A stretch of 16,478 bases of DNA. It comes from JBDHRG01 sp039807445 (lineage in GTDB: Bacteria; Pseudomonadota; Gammaproteobacteria; Competibacterales; Competibacteraceae). Below the pieces are notes generated by a model, which saw only the letters and a list, made by a program, of their open reading frames with translations, did no database searches and was not told the origin of the DNA. Both the position numbers and the translations under genes were made by a program. The stretch is from positions 1 to 16,478 of the forward strand of contig JBDHRG010000081.1 in assembly GCA_039807445.1 (NCBI GenBank), written 5' to 3'. How positions within the stretch are numbered: the first letter of the stretch is position 1; each line of letters begins with the position of its first letter. This document shows, piece after piece, positions 9,530 through 16,478 of the stretch.

Positions 9530-10137
9530 AGAACCTCCCGACCGAATTCGCGCAGCAGCTCGCAGGTCTCGAACAGCGGCAGCCCCATCACCCCCGAGTA
9601 ACTGCCGTCCAGGTGTTCGATGAAGGCCGCTGCCTTGCCCTGTATCGCATAGGCTCCGGCCTTGTCGGCGGGCTCTCCGCTGGCCCAGTAGGCTTCACAC
9701 TCGACAGCGGTGAGCGCGCGCAAACGCACGCGGCTCGCCTGCACGCGCACCTCGGCCCGCTCGCCGTCGACCAGCGCCACCGCCGACAGCACGCGGTGGT
9801 CGCGCCCCGACAGGCGCTCGAGCATCGCCAGCGCGTCGGCGCGATCGCGCGGCTTGCCGAGGATCGCCTCGTCGACGATCACCGCAGTGTCGGCGCCGAG
9901 CACCAGGCGCGCGCCATAGCTCGCCTCGAAGCCGGCCCAGGCCTTGGCCAGGGCCAGCCGGGCGACGTAATCATGCGCCGCTTCGCCCGGCTGCGGGGTC
10001 TCGTCGACCGCGGCATGGATCACGTCGAAGCGTACGCCGATCTGCTCGAGCAACTCGCGCCGACGGGGGGACGCGGAGGCGAGGTAGATCCGGTGCGGGC
10101 CGGGAGCGGCGGATGGATGCTCGAAGGTCGTGGTCAT
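9526..10137 (-). CDS. maf: Maf/YhdE nucleoside triphosphate pyrophosphatase
   Basis: This gene encodes 203 residues. Maf proteins hydrolyse non-canonical or excess nucleoside triphosphates to monophosphates. The YhdE branch acts on dTTP, UTP and modified uridine nucleotides. Signature motifs are SASPRRRELL at residues 21-30, DETPQ at 45-49, GADT with Asp83, and the YhdE-like block YWASGEPADKAGAYAIQG at 150-167. The ending GSYSGVMGLPLFET is typical. The start is ATG 10137-10135; a GTG at 10167 in the same frame lies inside repeat array C and is less likely. The Shine-Dalgarno is weak. The gene sits just upstream of rng, as yhdE does in E. coli, and overlaps it by 4 bases. dTTP/UTP preference is inferred from the motif, not shown. 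Confidence 0.94.
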   Translation of the reverse strand: MTTTFEHPSAAPGPHRIYLASASPRRRELLEQIGVRFDVIHAAVDETPQPGEAAHDYVARLALAKAWAGFEASYGARLVLGADTAVIVDEAILGKPRDRADALAMLERLSGRDHRVLSAVALVDGERAEVRVQASRVRLRALTAVECEAYWASGEPADKAGAYAIQGKAAAFIEHLDGSYSGVMGLPLFETCELLREFGREVL

Positions 10138-10159
10138 GGTCGCGGACTCGGATAAGTTG

Positions 10160-10257
10160 CGAGGCACGAGGAGCGAGGTGCGAGACCCGAGGAGCGAGTG
10201 TTCTTTTCATACTCGTGCCTCGTGCCTGGTGCCTCGCACCTTGCACTGCGTACCTCA
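10160..10257. repeat. Heptad repeat array C, inverted-arm element between rlmH and maf
   Basis: This is the longest and clearest array: 98 bases that divide into 14 heptads from the rlmH stop codon (TGA, 10257-10255). On the plus strand the left arm is six units of form GAGxxxx in strict period at 10161-10202 (GAGGCAC, GAGGAGC, GAGGTGC and so on). After an A/T-rich centre (10203-10210), the right arm is seven units at 10211-10259 of form CCTcgtg (ACTCGTG, CCTCGTG, CCTGGTG, CCTCGCA and so on). The arms are imperfect reverse complements, so the transcript could fold as a long hairpin. The array fills most of the 117-base gap, and its last unit includes the stop codon. Confidence 0.85.
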
Positions 10258-10725
10258 CCCTCGATGATACGGATGATTGTTCAGGATGCTCCAGGCGCGA
10301 TACAGCTGTTCAGCGACGATCACGCGCACCAGCGGGTGCGGGAAGGTCAGCGGCGACAGCGACCAGGTTTCTTCGGCTGCCGCCGAGCACGCCGGGTCCA
10401 GGCCCTCGGGGCCGCCGACCAAGAGCGCCACGTCGCGGCCGTCACGCTGCCAGGCGGCGAGCCGCTCGGCGAGCCGCTCGGTCGAGTGCGCGCGACCGCG
10501 CACCTCGAGCGCGACGATGCGCGCGCCCTTCGGCACCGCAGCGAGCGCACGCTCGCTCTCGTCGCGCAAGATGCGCGCCAGGTCGGCGTTCTTGCCGCGC
10601 TTGCCTGCGGCGAGCTCGACCAGCTTCAGCTCGCACTCGTGCGGCAGGCGCCCGGCGTACTCGGCATAACCGGCCTCGACCCAGTCCGGCATCTTCTGGC
10701 CGACGACGATCAGGTGGATGCGCAT
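10255..10725 (-). CDS. rlmH: 23S rRNA (pseudouridine1915-N3)-methyltransferase RlmH
   Basis: This gene encodes 156 residues, the usual length for the family. RlmH is a homodimeric SPOUT-fold enzyme that uses S-adenosylmethionine to methylate pseudouridine 1915 in helix 69 of 23S rRNA, acting on assembled 70S ribosomes. Family landmarks are the N-terminus MRIHLIVVGQKMPDW, the knot region ALLVGGPEGLD (residues 100-110), SLSPLTFPHPLVRVIVAEQLYRAW and the invariant tail NNHPYHRG. The ATG start is fixed by the family N-terminus; no clear Shine-Dalgarno sequence is visible. It follows rsfS, its usual partner, but an 82-base gap holding array D separates them. Array C starts at its stop codon. Confidence 0.97.
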   Translation of the reverse strand: MRIHLIVVGQKMPDWVEAGYAEYAGRLPHECELKLVELAAGKRGKNADLARILRDESERALAAVPKGARIVALEVRGRAHSTERLAERLAAWQRDGRDVALLVGGPEGLDPACSAAAEETWSLSPLTFPHPLVRVIVAEQLYRAWSILNNHPYHRG

Positions 10726-10740
10726 GGCGTTCGGACAGGC

Positions 10741-10810
10741 GCGAGGAGCGAGGCACGAGGAAAGGAGTCACCATCACTCCCCTCGCACCTCGCACCTCGT
10801 GCCTCGTTCA
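10741..10810. repeat. Heptad repeat array D, inverted-arm element between rsfS and rlmH
   Basis: Exactly 70 bases divide into ten 7-base units. On the plus strand the left arm reads GCGAGGA, GCGAGGC, ACGAGGA, AAGGAGT; the centre is CACCATC; the right arm reads ACTCCCC, TCGCACC, TCGCACC, TCGTGCC, TCGTTCA. GGAGT (10764-10768) and ACTCC (10776-10780) pair across a 7-base loop, and much of the outer arms is also complementary. The rsfS stop codon (TGA, 10810-10808) is part of the outermost unit. Unit sequences closely resemble array C (CGAGG core), so C and D look like members of one family. Confidence 0.82.
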
Positions 10811-11128
10811 CGCCCCCCACAGCTTCTCGAGGTTGTAGAATTCGCGCATCGCCGGGCTCATCACGTGCACGACCACGTCGACATAGTCGATCAGCACCCA
10901 CTGGCCGTCGCGCTCGCCCTCGACGCCGAGCGGCTTCTCGCCGGCCTCGCGCGCTTTTTCCTGCACCTTGCCGGCCAGCGACTTGACGTGGCGGTCGGAG
11001 GTGCCGCTGGCGATCACCATCAGATCGGTGAACGAGGCCTTGCCGCGCACGTCGAGGATCCTGATGTCGACGCCCTTCAAGTCTTCGAGCGCGGCAACGA
11101 CGAGGTTCTTCAGGTCTTCGGTATTCAT
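10808..11128 (-). CDS. rsfS: Ribosomal silencing factor RsfS
   Basis: This gene encodes 106 residues, against 105 in E. coli. RsfS binds ribosomal protein uL14 (L14) on the large subunit and blocks joining with the 30S subunit when nutrients are scarce. The family pattern is complete: an N-terminal helix (TEDLKNLVVAALEDLKG), the core DIRILDVRGKASFTDLMVIASGTSDRHV, and the C-terminal WVLIDYVDVVVHVM...REFYNLEKLWG. The start ATG overlaps the nadD stop as ATGA (4 bases), which suggests translational coupling; the Shine-Dalgarno is weak. Longer forms of this frame reach into nadD and are not credible. NadD-RsfS-RlmH is a widely conserved order. Array D begins at its stop codon. Confidence 0.97.
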   Translation of the reverse strand: MNTEDLKNLVVAALEDLKGVDIRILDVRGKASFTDLMVIASGTSDRHVKSLAGKVQEKAREAGEKPLGVEGERDGQWVLIDYVDVVVHVMSPAMREFYNLEKLWGA

Positions 11129-11790
11129 TCGGGTTTCGCTTGATGATCGGCAGGAGCCCGATACAGCCCCTGCGCACGGATATAGTCGAGCACCGCGTCG
11201 GGCAGCCAGTAGCGCGCCGAGCGCCCGCCGGCCAGCGCATCGCGGATCGCGGTGGCGGAAATCTCGAGCCGACTCGCCGGCTGGAAGCAGATGCCGCCGG
11301 CCGGGCGCTCGCGCACCACCGCGGCTCCGGCGCGGTGCCCGGCCAGGAAGGCTTCGAGCGCGGGATCGTCGGGCAGCTTTGCCCCCGGACGGCTCAGCAC
11401 GCACAGGTGCGCGCGCTCGGTCAGCTCGCGCCAGCGCTGCCAGCGCGGCAGCCCGGCCAGCGCGTCGATACCCAGCACCCACACCAGCGAGCGCTCGGGG
11501 CCGAGCTCGGCGCGCAGCTCGATCAGCGTGTCGATGGTGTAGCTGGGCCCCGGCCGCGCCAGCTCGCGGCCGTCGATGACCAGTCCCGGCTCGCCGGCGG
11601 TCGCGAGCCGCAGCATCTCCAGCCGCTGCGCCGGACTCGCCCCGGGCGCGCCGCGCAGCGCCGGCACGTGGCACGGAATCAGCCGCAGCTCGGCCAGCTC
11701 GAGCCGCTCGCGCAGCTCCACCGCCAGGCGCAGATGGCCGTGGTGCACCGGGTCGAAGGTGCCGCCGAACAGCCCGATCGGTGCTTGCAT
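11125..11790 (-). CDS. nadD: Nicotinate-nucleotide adenylyltransferase NadD
   Basis: This gene encodes 221 residues. NadD transfers AMP from ATP to nicotinate mononucleotide to form deamido-NAD, a shared step of de novo and salvage NAD synthesis in the cytoplasm. The nucleotidyltransferase signature GGTFDPVHHGHL (residues 9-20, with the HxGH motif at 16-19) and the second motif ISATAIRDAL (177-186) are both present. The region around GPSYTIDTLIELRAELG is also typical of the family. The ATG at 11790-11788 gives the standard N-terminus, with only a weak GCAGGG upstream. It lies 11 bases after the UPF0149/SEC-C gene and overlaps rsfS by 4 bases. In E. coli nadD directly follows holA; here proA and the UPF0149 gene are inserted between. 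Confidence 0.97.
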   Translation of the reverse strand: MQAPIGLFGGTFDPVHHGHLRLAVELRERLELAELRLIPCHVPALRGAPGASPAQRLEMLRLATAGEPGLVIDGRELARPGPSYTIDTLIELRAELGPERSLVWVLGIDALAGLPRWQRWRELTERAHLCVLSRPGAKLPDDPALEAFLAGHRAGAAVVRERPAGGICFQPASRLEISATAIRDALAGGRSARYWLPDAVLDYIRAQGLYRAPADHQAKPE

Positions 11791-11801
11791 GCACCCTGCG
11801 C

Positions 11802-12464
<663 letters not shown>

Positions 12465-12471
12465 GCGCACC

Positions 12472-13755
12472 TCAGCCACGGCAGGAACCGTCGCCGAGCA
12501 CGACGTACTTCTGCGTGGTCAGGCCCTCGACGCCGACCGGGCCGCGCACGTGCAGCTTGTCGGTCGAGATGCCGATCTCGGCACCGAGCCCGTACTCGCC
12601 GCCGTCGGCGAACTGGGTCGAGGCGTTGACCATCACCGAGGCCGAGTCGACCTCGCGCAGGAAGCGCCGCGCGCGCGAAAAGTCTTCGGTGACGATGCTG
12701 TCGGTGTGGTGCGAACCGTAAGTCTCGATGTGCTCGATCGCGGCGTCCATGTCGGGCACGACGCGGATCGCCAGCACCGGGCCGAGGTATTCGGTCGACC
12801 AGTCGTCCTCGCTCGCCGCGTCGACGCCCTGCACCAGCTGGCGGGTGCGCCCGCAGCCCCTGAGCTCGACGCCGGCGGCACGGTACAGCTCGGCGAGCTG
12901 CGGCAGCACGTGGGGCGCCACCGCCTCGTGCACCAGCAGCGTCTCCATCGCGCCGCAGATGCCGTAGCGGCGGCACTTGGCGTTGAACGCGACCTTGATC
13001 GCCTTGCCGGGATCGGCGCGGTCGTCGATGTAGACGTGGCAGATGCCGTCGAGATGCTTGATCACCGGCACACGCGCCTCGTCGGCGATGCGCGCGATCA
13101 GCGATTTGCCGCCGCGCGGCACGATCACGTCGACGCAGTCCTTCATCCGGATCAGCTCGCCGACCGCGGCGCGGTCGGTGGTCTCGACCACTTGCACCAC
13201 TTCGACCGGCAGCCCGGCGGCTTCGAGCCCCGCGCGAAGGCACGCGCTGATGGCGCGGTTCGAGTGGATCGCCTCGGAGCCGCCACGCAGGATCGCGGCG
13301 TTGCCGGCCTTCAGGCACAGCGCGGCGGCATCGGCGGTCACGTTCGGACGCGACTCGTAGATGATGCCGATCACGCCCAGCGGCACGCGCATCTTGCCGA
13401 CCTGGATGCCCGAGGGACGGTATTCGAGGTCGGTGATGGCGCCGACGGGGTCTTTCTGCGCGGCGATCTCGCGCAAACCCTGCGCCATCGCGCGCACGCC
13501 CTTGTCGCCGAGCGCGAGGCGGTCGAGCAGCGTCGCGTCGAGGCCACCGGCCCGGCCGGCGGCGAGATCGCGCTCGTTGGCCTCGAGCAGCCCGGCCATG
13601 CCGGCCTCGAGCCGCTCGGCGATCGCGAGCAGCGCCCGGTTCTTGACGGCGGTGTCGGCGCGGCCGATCACCCGCGCCGCGGCGCGCGCGCGCCGGCCGA
13701 GCTCGCGCATGTAGGCGATGGCATCGTCGTGCTGCACCGAAACGTGTGCATTCAT
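12472..13755 (-). CDS. proA: Gamma-glutamyl phosphate reductase ProA
   Basis: This gene encodes 427 residues (family usually 415-420). ProA reduces gamma-glutamyl phosphate with NADPH to glutamate 5-semialdehyde, the second step of proline synthesis from glutamate. Landmarks are the aldehyde-dehydrogenase-type cofactor region PLGVIGIIYESRPNVTADAA (residues 125-144), LCLKAGNAAILRGGSEA, IVPRGGKSL (211-219) and the active-site cysteine Cys267 in RYGICGAMETLLVH. The start is ATG 13755-13753, with AGAGG about 10 bases upstream. The frame is open further upstream to 13821, but that part enters the intergenic hairpin region and lacks family resemblance. proA follows holA after a 176-base gap. Its partner proB is not here. 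The holA-proA-nadD order occurs in betaproteobacteria. Proline synthesis has no obvious functional link with its neighbours. Confidence 0.97.
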   Translation of the reverse strand: MNAHVSVQHDDAIAYMRELGRRARAAARVIGRADTAVKNRALLAIAERLEAGMAGLLEANERDLAAGRAGGLDATLLDRLALGDKGVRAMAQGLREIAAQKDPVGAITDLEYRPSGIQVGKMRVPLGVIGIIYESRPNVTADAAALCLKAGNAAILRGGSEAIHSNRAISACLRAGLEAAGLPVEVVQVVETTDRAAVGELIRMKDCVDVIVPRGGKSLIARIADEARVPVIKHLDGICHVYIDDRADPGKAIKVAFNAKCRRYGICGAMETLLVHEAVAPHVLPQLAELYRAAGVELRGCGRTRQLVQGVDAASEDDWSTEYLGPVLAIRVVPDMDAAIEHIETYGSHHTDSIVTEDFSRARRFLREVDSASVMVNASTQFADGGEYGLGAEIGISTDKLHVRGPVGVEGLTTQKYVVLGDGSCRG

Positions 13756-13848
13756 GTGCTGCGGACCTCTCGAAAAATGCCGTGCAAACCCTGGGGCAGC
13801 GTGCTCGGCGCATTGTTCCACGGTAACGGCGGCGGCGGTAGGCGATCC

Positions 13849-13901
13849 GATCCGCCGAATGGGTGGCGAACGGATGGCGGATCACGCCGCGCTGATCCGC
13901 C
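13849..13901. repeat. Three alternating copies of GATCCGCC, alternative hairpins
   Basis: GATCCGCC occurs at 13849-13856 and 13894-13901, and its reverse complement GGCGGATC at 13876-13883. The middle copy can pair with the left one (8 bp, 19-base loop) or with the right one (9 bp, GGCGGATCA with TGATCCGCC, 8-base loop), so the two stems exclude each other. They lie in the 176-base gap (13756-13931) after holA and before proA. No T-run follows either stem. A weak 7-base rhythm (CCGCCAT, CCGTTCG, CCACCCA on the minus strand) hints that this may be a decayed relative of arrays A to D. The remainder of the gap shows no other structure apart from the proA ribosome binding site. Confidence 0.6.
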
Positions 13902-13931
13902 CTGTACCGCGGCTTCGTCCCACGCCCGCGC

Positions 13932-14963
13932 CTACGTCAGCTCACGGCCCAGCCGCAAATCCCTGCCGGCGAGACGCACCGCGATGTCGAGCAGCGCATC
14001 CCAGGCATCGCCGTCCTCGGCGCCCTTGTTGATGCGGTCGGCGCGCGCGCACGCCTGCAACAGGCGCCGGCACTCGTCCCGCGACAGGCGCCCGAGCGCC
14101 CTGCGGATCAGCGGCTTGCGCCTTTCCCAGACCTTGGCGCGGGTCAGGACGCCATCGACCGGGATGCCGCGCTCGAGCTCGGCGGCGAGCAGCGCGAGGC
14201 TGCGGATCTCGCGCGTCAGCGCCCAGCACGCCAGCACCGGTTCGGTGCCTTCGGCGCGCAGCCCGGCGATGATGCGCGCCGCGCGGTCGGGCCGCCCCTC
14301 GAGCCCGGCGTCGGCGAGGTCGTAGACGCTGTAGCGCGCGCTGTCGCCGACCACCGCGAGCAGGCGCTCGGCGTCGACCGGCTCGGACCCGTACAGCAGG
14401 TAGAGCTTGCCGAGCTCCTGCGCGCAGGCGAGCAGATTGCCTTCGACGCGCGAGGCGAGCAGCGCCCCCGCCTCGAGGCCCAGGCGCATGCCGCGTGCGC
14501 TCGCGCGGGCCTCGATCCAGCCCGGCAGCGCACGCGCCTCGACCGGCCAGCACTGCACCGCGACCCCGGCCTGGTCGATCGCGCCGAACCAGGCGCTCTT
14601 CAACTGCTGCGCGTCGAGCTTGCCGGCCAGCACCAGCAGCACCGCGTCTTCGGGCGGGCGGGCGCAGTAGGCGCGCAGCGCCCTGGCGCCGGCATCACCG
14701 GGCCTGACGTTGCCGAGGCGCAGCTCGATCAGCCGGCGGCTGCCGAACAGCGACAGGCTGTTGCCGGCGCTGGCCAGTGCCGACCAGTCGAAGCCGGGCT
14801 CGACCGCCAGGCATTCGCGCTCGTCGCAGCCGGCTTCCCGCGCGCGCGCGCGCACCGCGTCGGCGGCCTCCTGCGCCAGCAGCGGCTCGTCGCCGTGCAC
14901 CAGGTAGACCGGCGCCAGCCCGCGGCCGAGGTGGGCCGCGAGCTGGTCGGGGCGCAGCCTCAC
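13932..14963 (-). CDS. holA: DNA polymerase III delta subunit HolA
   Basis: This gene encodes 343 residues, the same length as E. coli delta. HolA is the wrench of the clamp loader: it binds and opens the beta sliding clamp so that it can be loaded on DNA. Its N-terminus has the usual form (LRPDQLAAHLGRGLAPVYLVHGDEPLL). Leu72-Phe73 in SLSLFGSRRLIELRL matches the clamp-contacting Leu73-Phe74 of E. coli. The C-terminal region is helical, as expected for the collar domain. I chose GTG 14963-14961, which overlaps the lptE stop as GTGA; the frame extends 13 residues further upstream, but that part is low-complexity and lies inside lptE. leuS-lptE-holA is the classic gammaproteobacterial and betaproteobacterial order. 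Confidence 0.95.
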   Translation of the reverse strand: MRLRPDQLAAHLGRGLAPVYLVHGDEPLLAQEAADAVRARAREAGCDERECLAVEPGFDWSALASAGNSLSLFGSRRLIELRLGNVRPGDAGARALRAYCARPPEDAVLLVLAGKLDAQQLKSAWFGAIDQAGVAVQCWPVEARALPGWIEARASARGMRLGLEAGALLASRVEGNLLACAQELGKLYLLYGSEPVDAERLLAVVGDSARYSVYDLADAGLEGRPDRAARIIAGLRAEGTEPVLACWALTREIRSLALLAAELERGIPVDGVLTRAKVWERRKPLIRRALGRLSRDECRRLLQACARADRINKGAEDGDAWDALLDIAVRLAGRDLRLGRELT

Positions 14964-15460
14964 CGGCGCGCGACCGCCTGCAGGCGGCGCAGGATCGCCC
15001 ACACCGCGTCGCGGTTCATGTCGCGCACCGCCAGCGACTCGCCGCTCTCGCGGCCGAGCACCGCACCTTCTTCGTAGAGCAGGTCGCGCGACAGCTCGAT
15101 GCGGTCGATCGGAACCAGCGACTTGCCCTCGAGCGTGGCGACCGCATACGAAACGTTGAAGTACAGCTCGTACTCGAGCGCGGTACCCTGGTCGCCCTTG
15201 ACGATGGTCCGCTTGCGCGTCGATTCGTTCGACAGCGACAGCACCGCGGTCGCCTGCTTGCGCTCGGCGACCACGGTGGCGCCGTTCGCCGCCAGCGCGC
15301 GCGTCAGGCCCTCGATCATGCCGCCGCCGGCACCGCCGACGCGCTCGATGTACGTCTTCGCCATCTCGGGCGGCAGATCGGCGGCGCCGCGCAGCTGGAA
15401 ACCGCAGCCAGCGAGCAGCGTGACCCAGGCGAGCAGCGCGAATCGGACGATACGGCCCAT
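14960..15460 (-). CDS. lptE: LPS-assembly outer-membrane lipoprotein LptE
   Basis: This gene encodes 166 residues. LptE (formerly RlpB) is the lipoprotein that plugs the LptD barrel and helps place lipopolysaccharide in the outer leaflet. The N-terminus is a lipoprotein signal peptide with a lipobox ending at Cys19 (LLAGC), followed by the family-typical GFQLRG. Further conserved-looking parts are ALEYELYFNVSYAV and the C-terminal AILRRLQAVARR. The start ATG is well supported by GGGAGG 8 bases upstream. It lies 16 bases after leuS and overlaps holA by 4 bases. Sequence conservation in this family is low, so identification rests on the lipobox, GFQLRG and the leuS-lptE-holA context together. 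Confidence 0.92.
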   Translation of the reverse strand: MGRIVRFALLAWVTLLAGCGFQLRGAADLPPEMAKTYIERVGGAGGGMIEGLTRALAANGATVVAERKQATAVLSLSNESTRKRTIVKGDQGTALEYELYFNVSYAVATLEGKSLVPIDRIELSRDLLYEEGAVLGRESGESLAVRDMNRDAVWAILRRLQAVARR

Positions 15461-15476
15461 CGGATGTGCCTCCCGT

Positions 15477-16478
15477 TCAGACGACCACGTTGACCAGCTT
15501 GCCGGGGACGACGACCACCTTCTTCGCCGGCCTGCCTGCCATGAAGCGCTGCACGTTCGGTTCGGCCAGCGCCGCGGCTTCGACCGCTTCGCGCGGGCTG
15601 TCCGCCGCGACCTCGATCTGGCCGCGCAGCTTGCCGTTGACCTGCACCACGTAGGCGACGCGCGCGCGCACGAGCGCGGATTCGTCCACCGCCGGCATCG
15701 GCGCGTCGATGATCGCCTCACCCCAGCCGAGCGCGCGCCACAGCACCTGCGTCGCGTGCGGCACGACCGGCGCCAGCACGCGCAGCAGCACCGACAGCCC
15801 CTCGGCGCGGACCGCATCGGCACCGGCGCCCTCGCCCAGGCGGCCGAGCGCGTTCAGCATCTTCATGCCGGCCGAGACCACGGTGTTGTACTGCTGGCGC
15901 TCGTAGTCGTAGCGCGCCTGCGCCAGCGCCTCGTGGATCTCGCGGCGCACCGCCTGGTCCTCGGCCGAAAGCCGTGCGGCGTCGACCGGGCCGGCGGCAC
16001 GGACCGCCGTCGCGTGCTGGTGCGCGAGCGCCCACACCCGCTTCAGGAAGCGGTGCGCACCTTCGACGCCGGCGTCGGACCACTCGAGCGACAACTCGGG
16101 GGGCGCGGCGAACATCATGAACAGGCGCGCGGTGTCGGCGCCGTAGCGCTCGATCAGCGCCTGCGGGTCGATGCCGTTGTTCTTCGACTTCGACATCTTT
16201 TCGATGCCGCCGAACACGACCGGCCGGCCGTCGGCCTCGAGCGTCGCCGCGAGGATCCTGCCCTTGGCGTCGCGCTCGACGCTGACCTCGGCCGGGTTGA
16301 ACCAGGTCCTGTGGCCGGCGCCCTCGTCGCGGAAATAGGTCTCGGCGACCACCATGCCCTGGGTCAGGAGCCGCGTGAACGGCTCGGCGCCCGCGAGCAG
16401 GCCCTCGTCGCGCATCAGCTTGTGGAAGAAGCGCGCGTACAGCAGGTGCAGGATCGCGTGCTCGATGCCGCCGACGTA
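15477..16478 (-). CDS. leuS: Leucyl-tRNA synthetase, C-terminal part (cut by window edge)
   Basis: The frame covers the last 333 residues; a full bacterial LeuS has about 860. The enzyme charges tRNA-Leu with leucine in the cytoplasm. The visible part begins in the catalytic domain with YVGGIEHAILHLLYARFFHK. It carries the second class I signature KMSKS at fragment residues 94-98 (KMSKSKNNG), which positions ATP. The helical anticodon-binding domain follows (ARLFMMFAAPPELSLEWSD...), then the small C-terminal domain ending KKVVVVPGKLVNVVV. The HIGH motif, the editing domain and the promoter lie outside the window. The gene leads into lptE with a 16-base spacer holding the lptE ribosome binding site, so it is probably the first visible gene of the operon. 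Confidence 0.98.
   Translation of the reverse strand, partial: YVGGIEHAILHLLYARFFHKLMRDEGLLAGAEPFTRLLTQGMVVAETYFRDEGAGHRTWFNPAEVSVERDAKGRILAATLEADGRPVVFGGIEKMSKSKNNGIDPQALIERYGADTARLFMMFAAPPELSLEWSDAGVEGAHRFLKRVWALAHQHATAVRAAGPVDAARLSAEDQAVRREIHEALAQARYDYERQQYNTVVSAGMKMLNALGRLGEGAGADAVRAEGLSVLLRVLAPVVPHATQVLWRALGWGEAIIDAPMPAVDESALVRARVAYVVQVNGKLRGQIEVAADSPREAVEAAALAEPNVQRFMAGRPAKKVVVVPGKLVNVVV

Noticed and set aside
7529..9601. A 690-codon plus-strand frame opposite yhdP and rng
   Set aside because: It is an antisense shadow; the RNase G motifs on the other strand explain the conservation of this region.
9971..10258. A 95-codon minus-strand frame passing through array C
   Set aside because: It only reads through the heptad units and then out of frame into maf. 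Its repetitive peptide is a product of the DNA repeat.
10160..10810. Arrays C and D as a CRISPR array
   Set aside because: The units are 7 bases long, contiguous and degenerate, with no unique spacers and no cas genes nearby.
13756..13821. Longer start for proA
   Set aside because: The added 22 residues have no family resemblance. ATG 13755 has an AGAGG site and the expected N-terminus.

Overview
The window is GC-rich chromosomal DNA from a proteobacterium, most likely a betaproteobacterium. Rhodocyclales or a relative is my guess, from gene order and protein flavour; no marker gene here settles it. All genes I can support lie on the minus strand and are read from the right edge towards the left.

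In transcription order, positions 16478 to 1351 hold one long housekeeping cluster: leuS (3' part only), lptE, holA, proA, a UPF0149/SEC-C protein gene, nadD, rsfS, rlmH, maf, rng, yhdP, a Nit-type amidase gene, tldD and an unrecognised 120-residue protein. In E. coli these genes lie in two separate places (leuS-lptE-holA-nadD-...-rsfS-rlmH and yhdE/maf-rng-yhdP-tldD). Here the two blocks are joined. The set covers leucyl-tRNA charging, LPS and envelope assembly, the DNA polymerase III clamp loader, proline and NAD synthesis, ribosome silencing and 23S rRNA methylation, house-cleaning of nucleotides and metabolites, rRNA/mRNA processing, phospholipid transport and peptide proteolysis. Packing is tight: four junctions are 4-base stop/start overlaps (lptE/holA, nadD/rsfS, maf/rng, yhdP/nit), and several others are 6 to 16 bases.

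The larger gaps inside this cluster are not plain spacers. Four of them (tldD to the 120-residue gene, nit to tldD, rlmH to maf, rsfS to rlmH) contain degenerate arrays of 7-base units. Three are built as two inverted arms that could fold as RNA hairpins, and all begin at or within a few bases of the upstream gene's TGA stop codon. The fifth gap (holA to proA) holds three alternating copies of GATCCGCC that could form two mutually exclusive hairpins. This intergenic repeat family is the most unusual thing in the window.

The left 1.3 kb differs: GC content is visibly lower and codon use looser. It holds the 5' part of an unrecognised secreted protein gene running off the left edge, preceded by about 580 bases in which I cannot support any gene. 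No tRNA, rRNA, CRISPR array, insertion sequence or convincing intrinsic terminator was seen.
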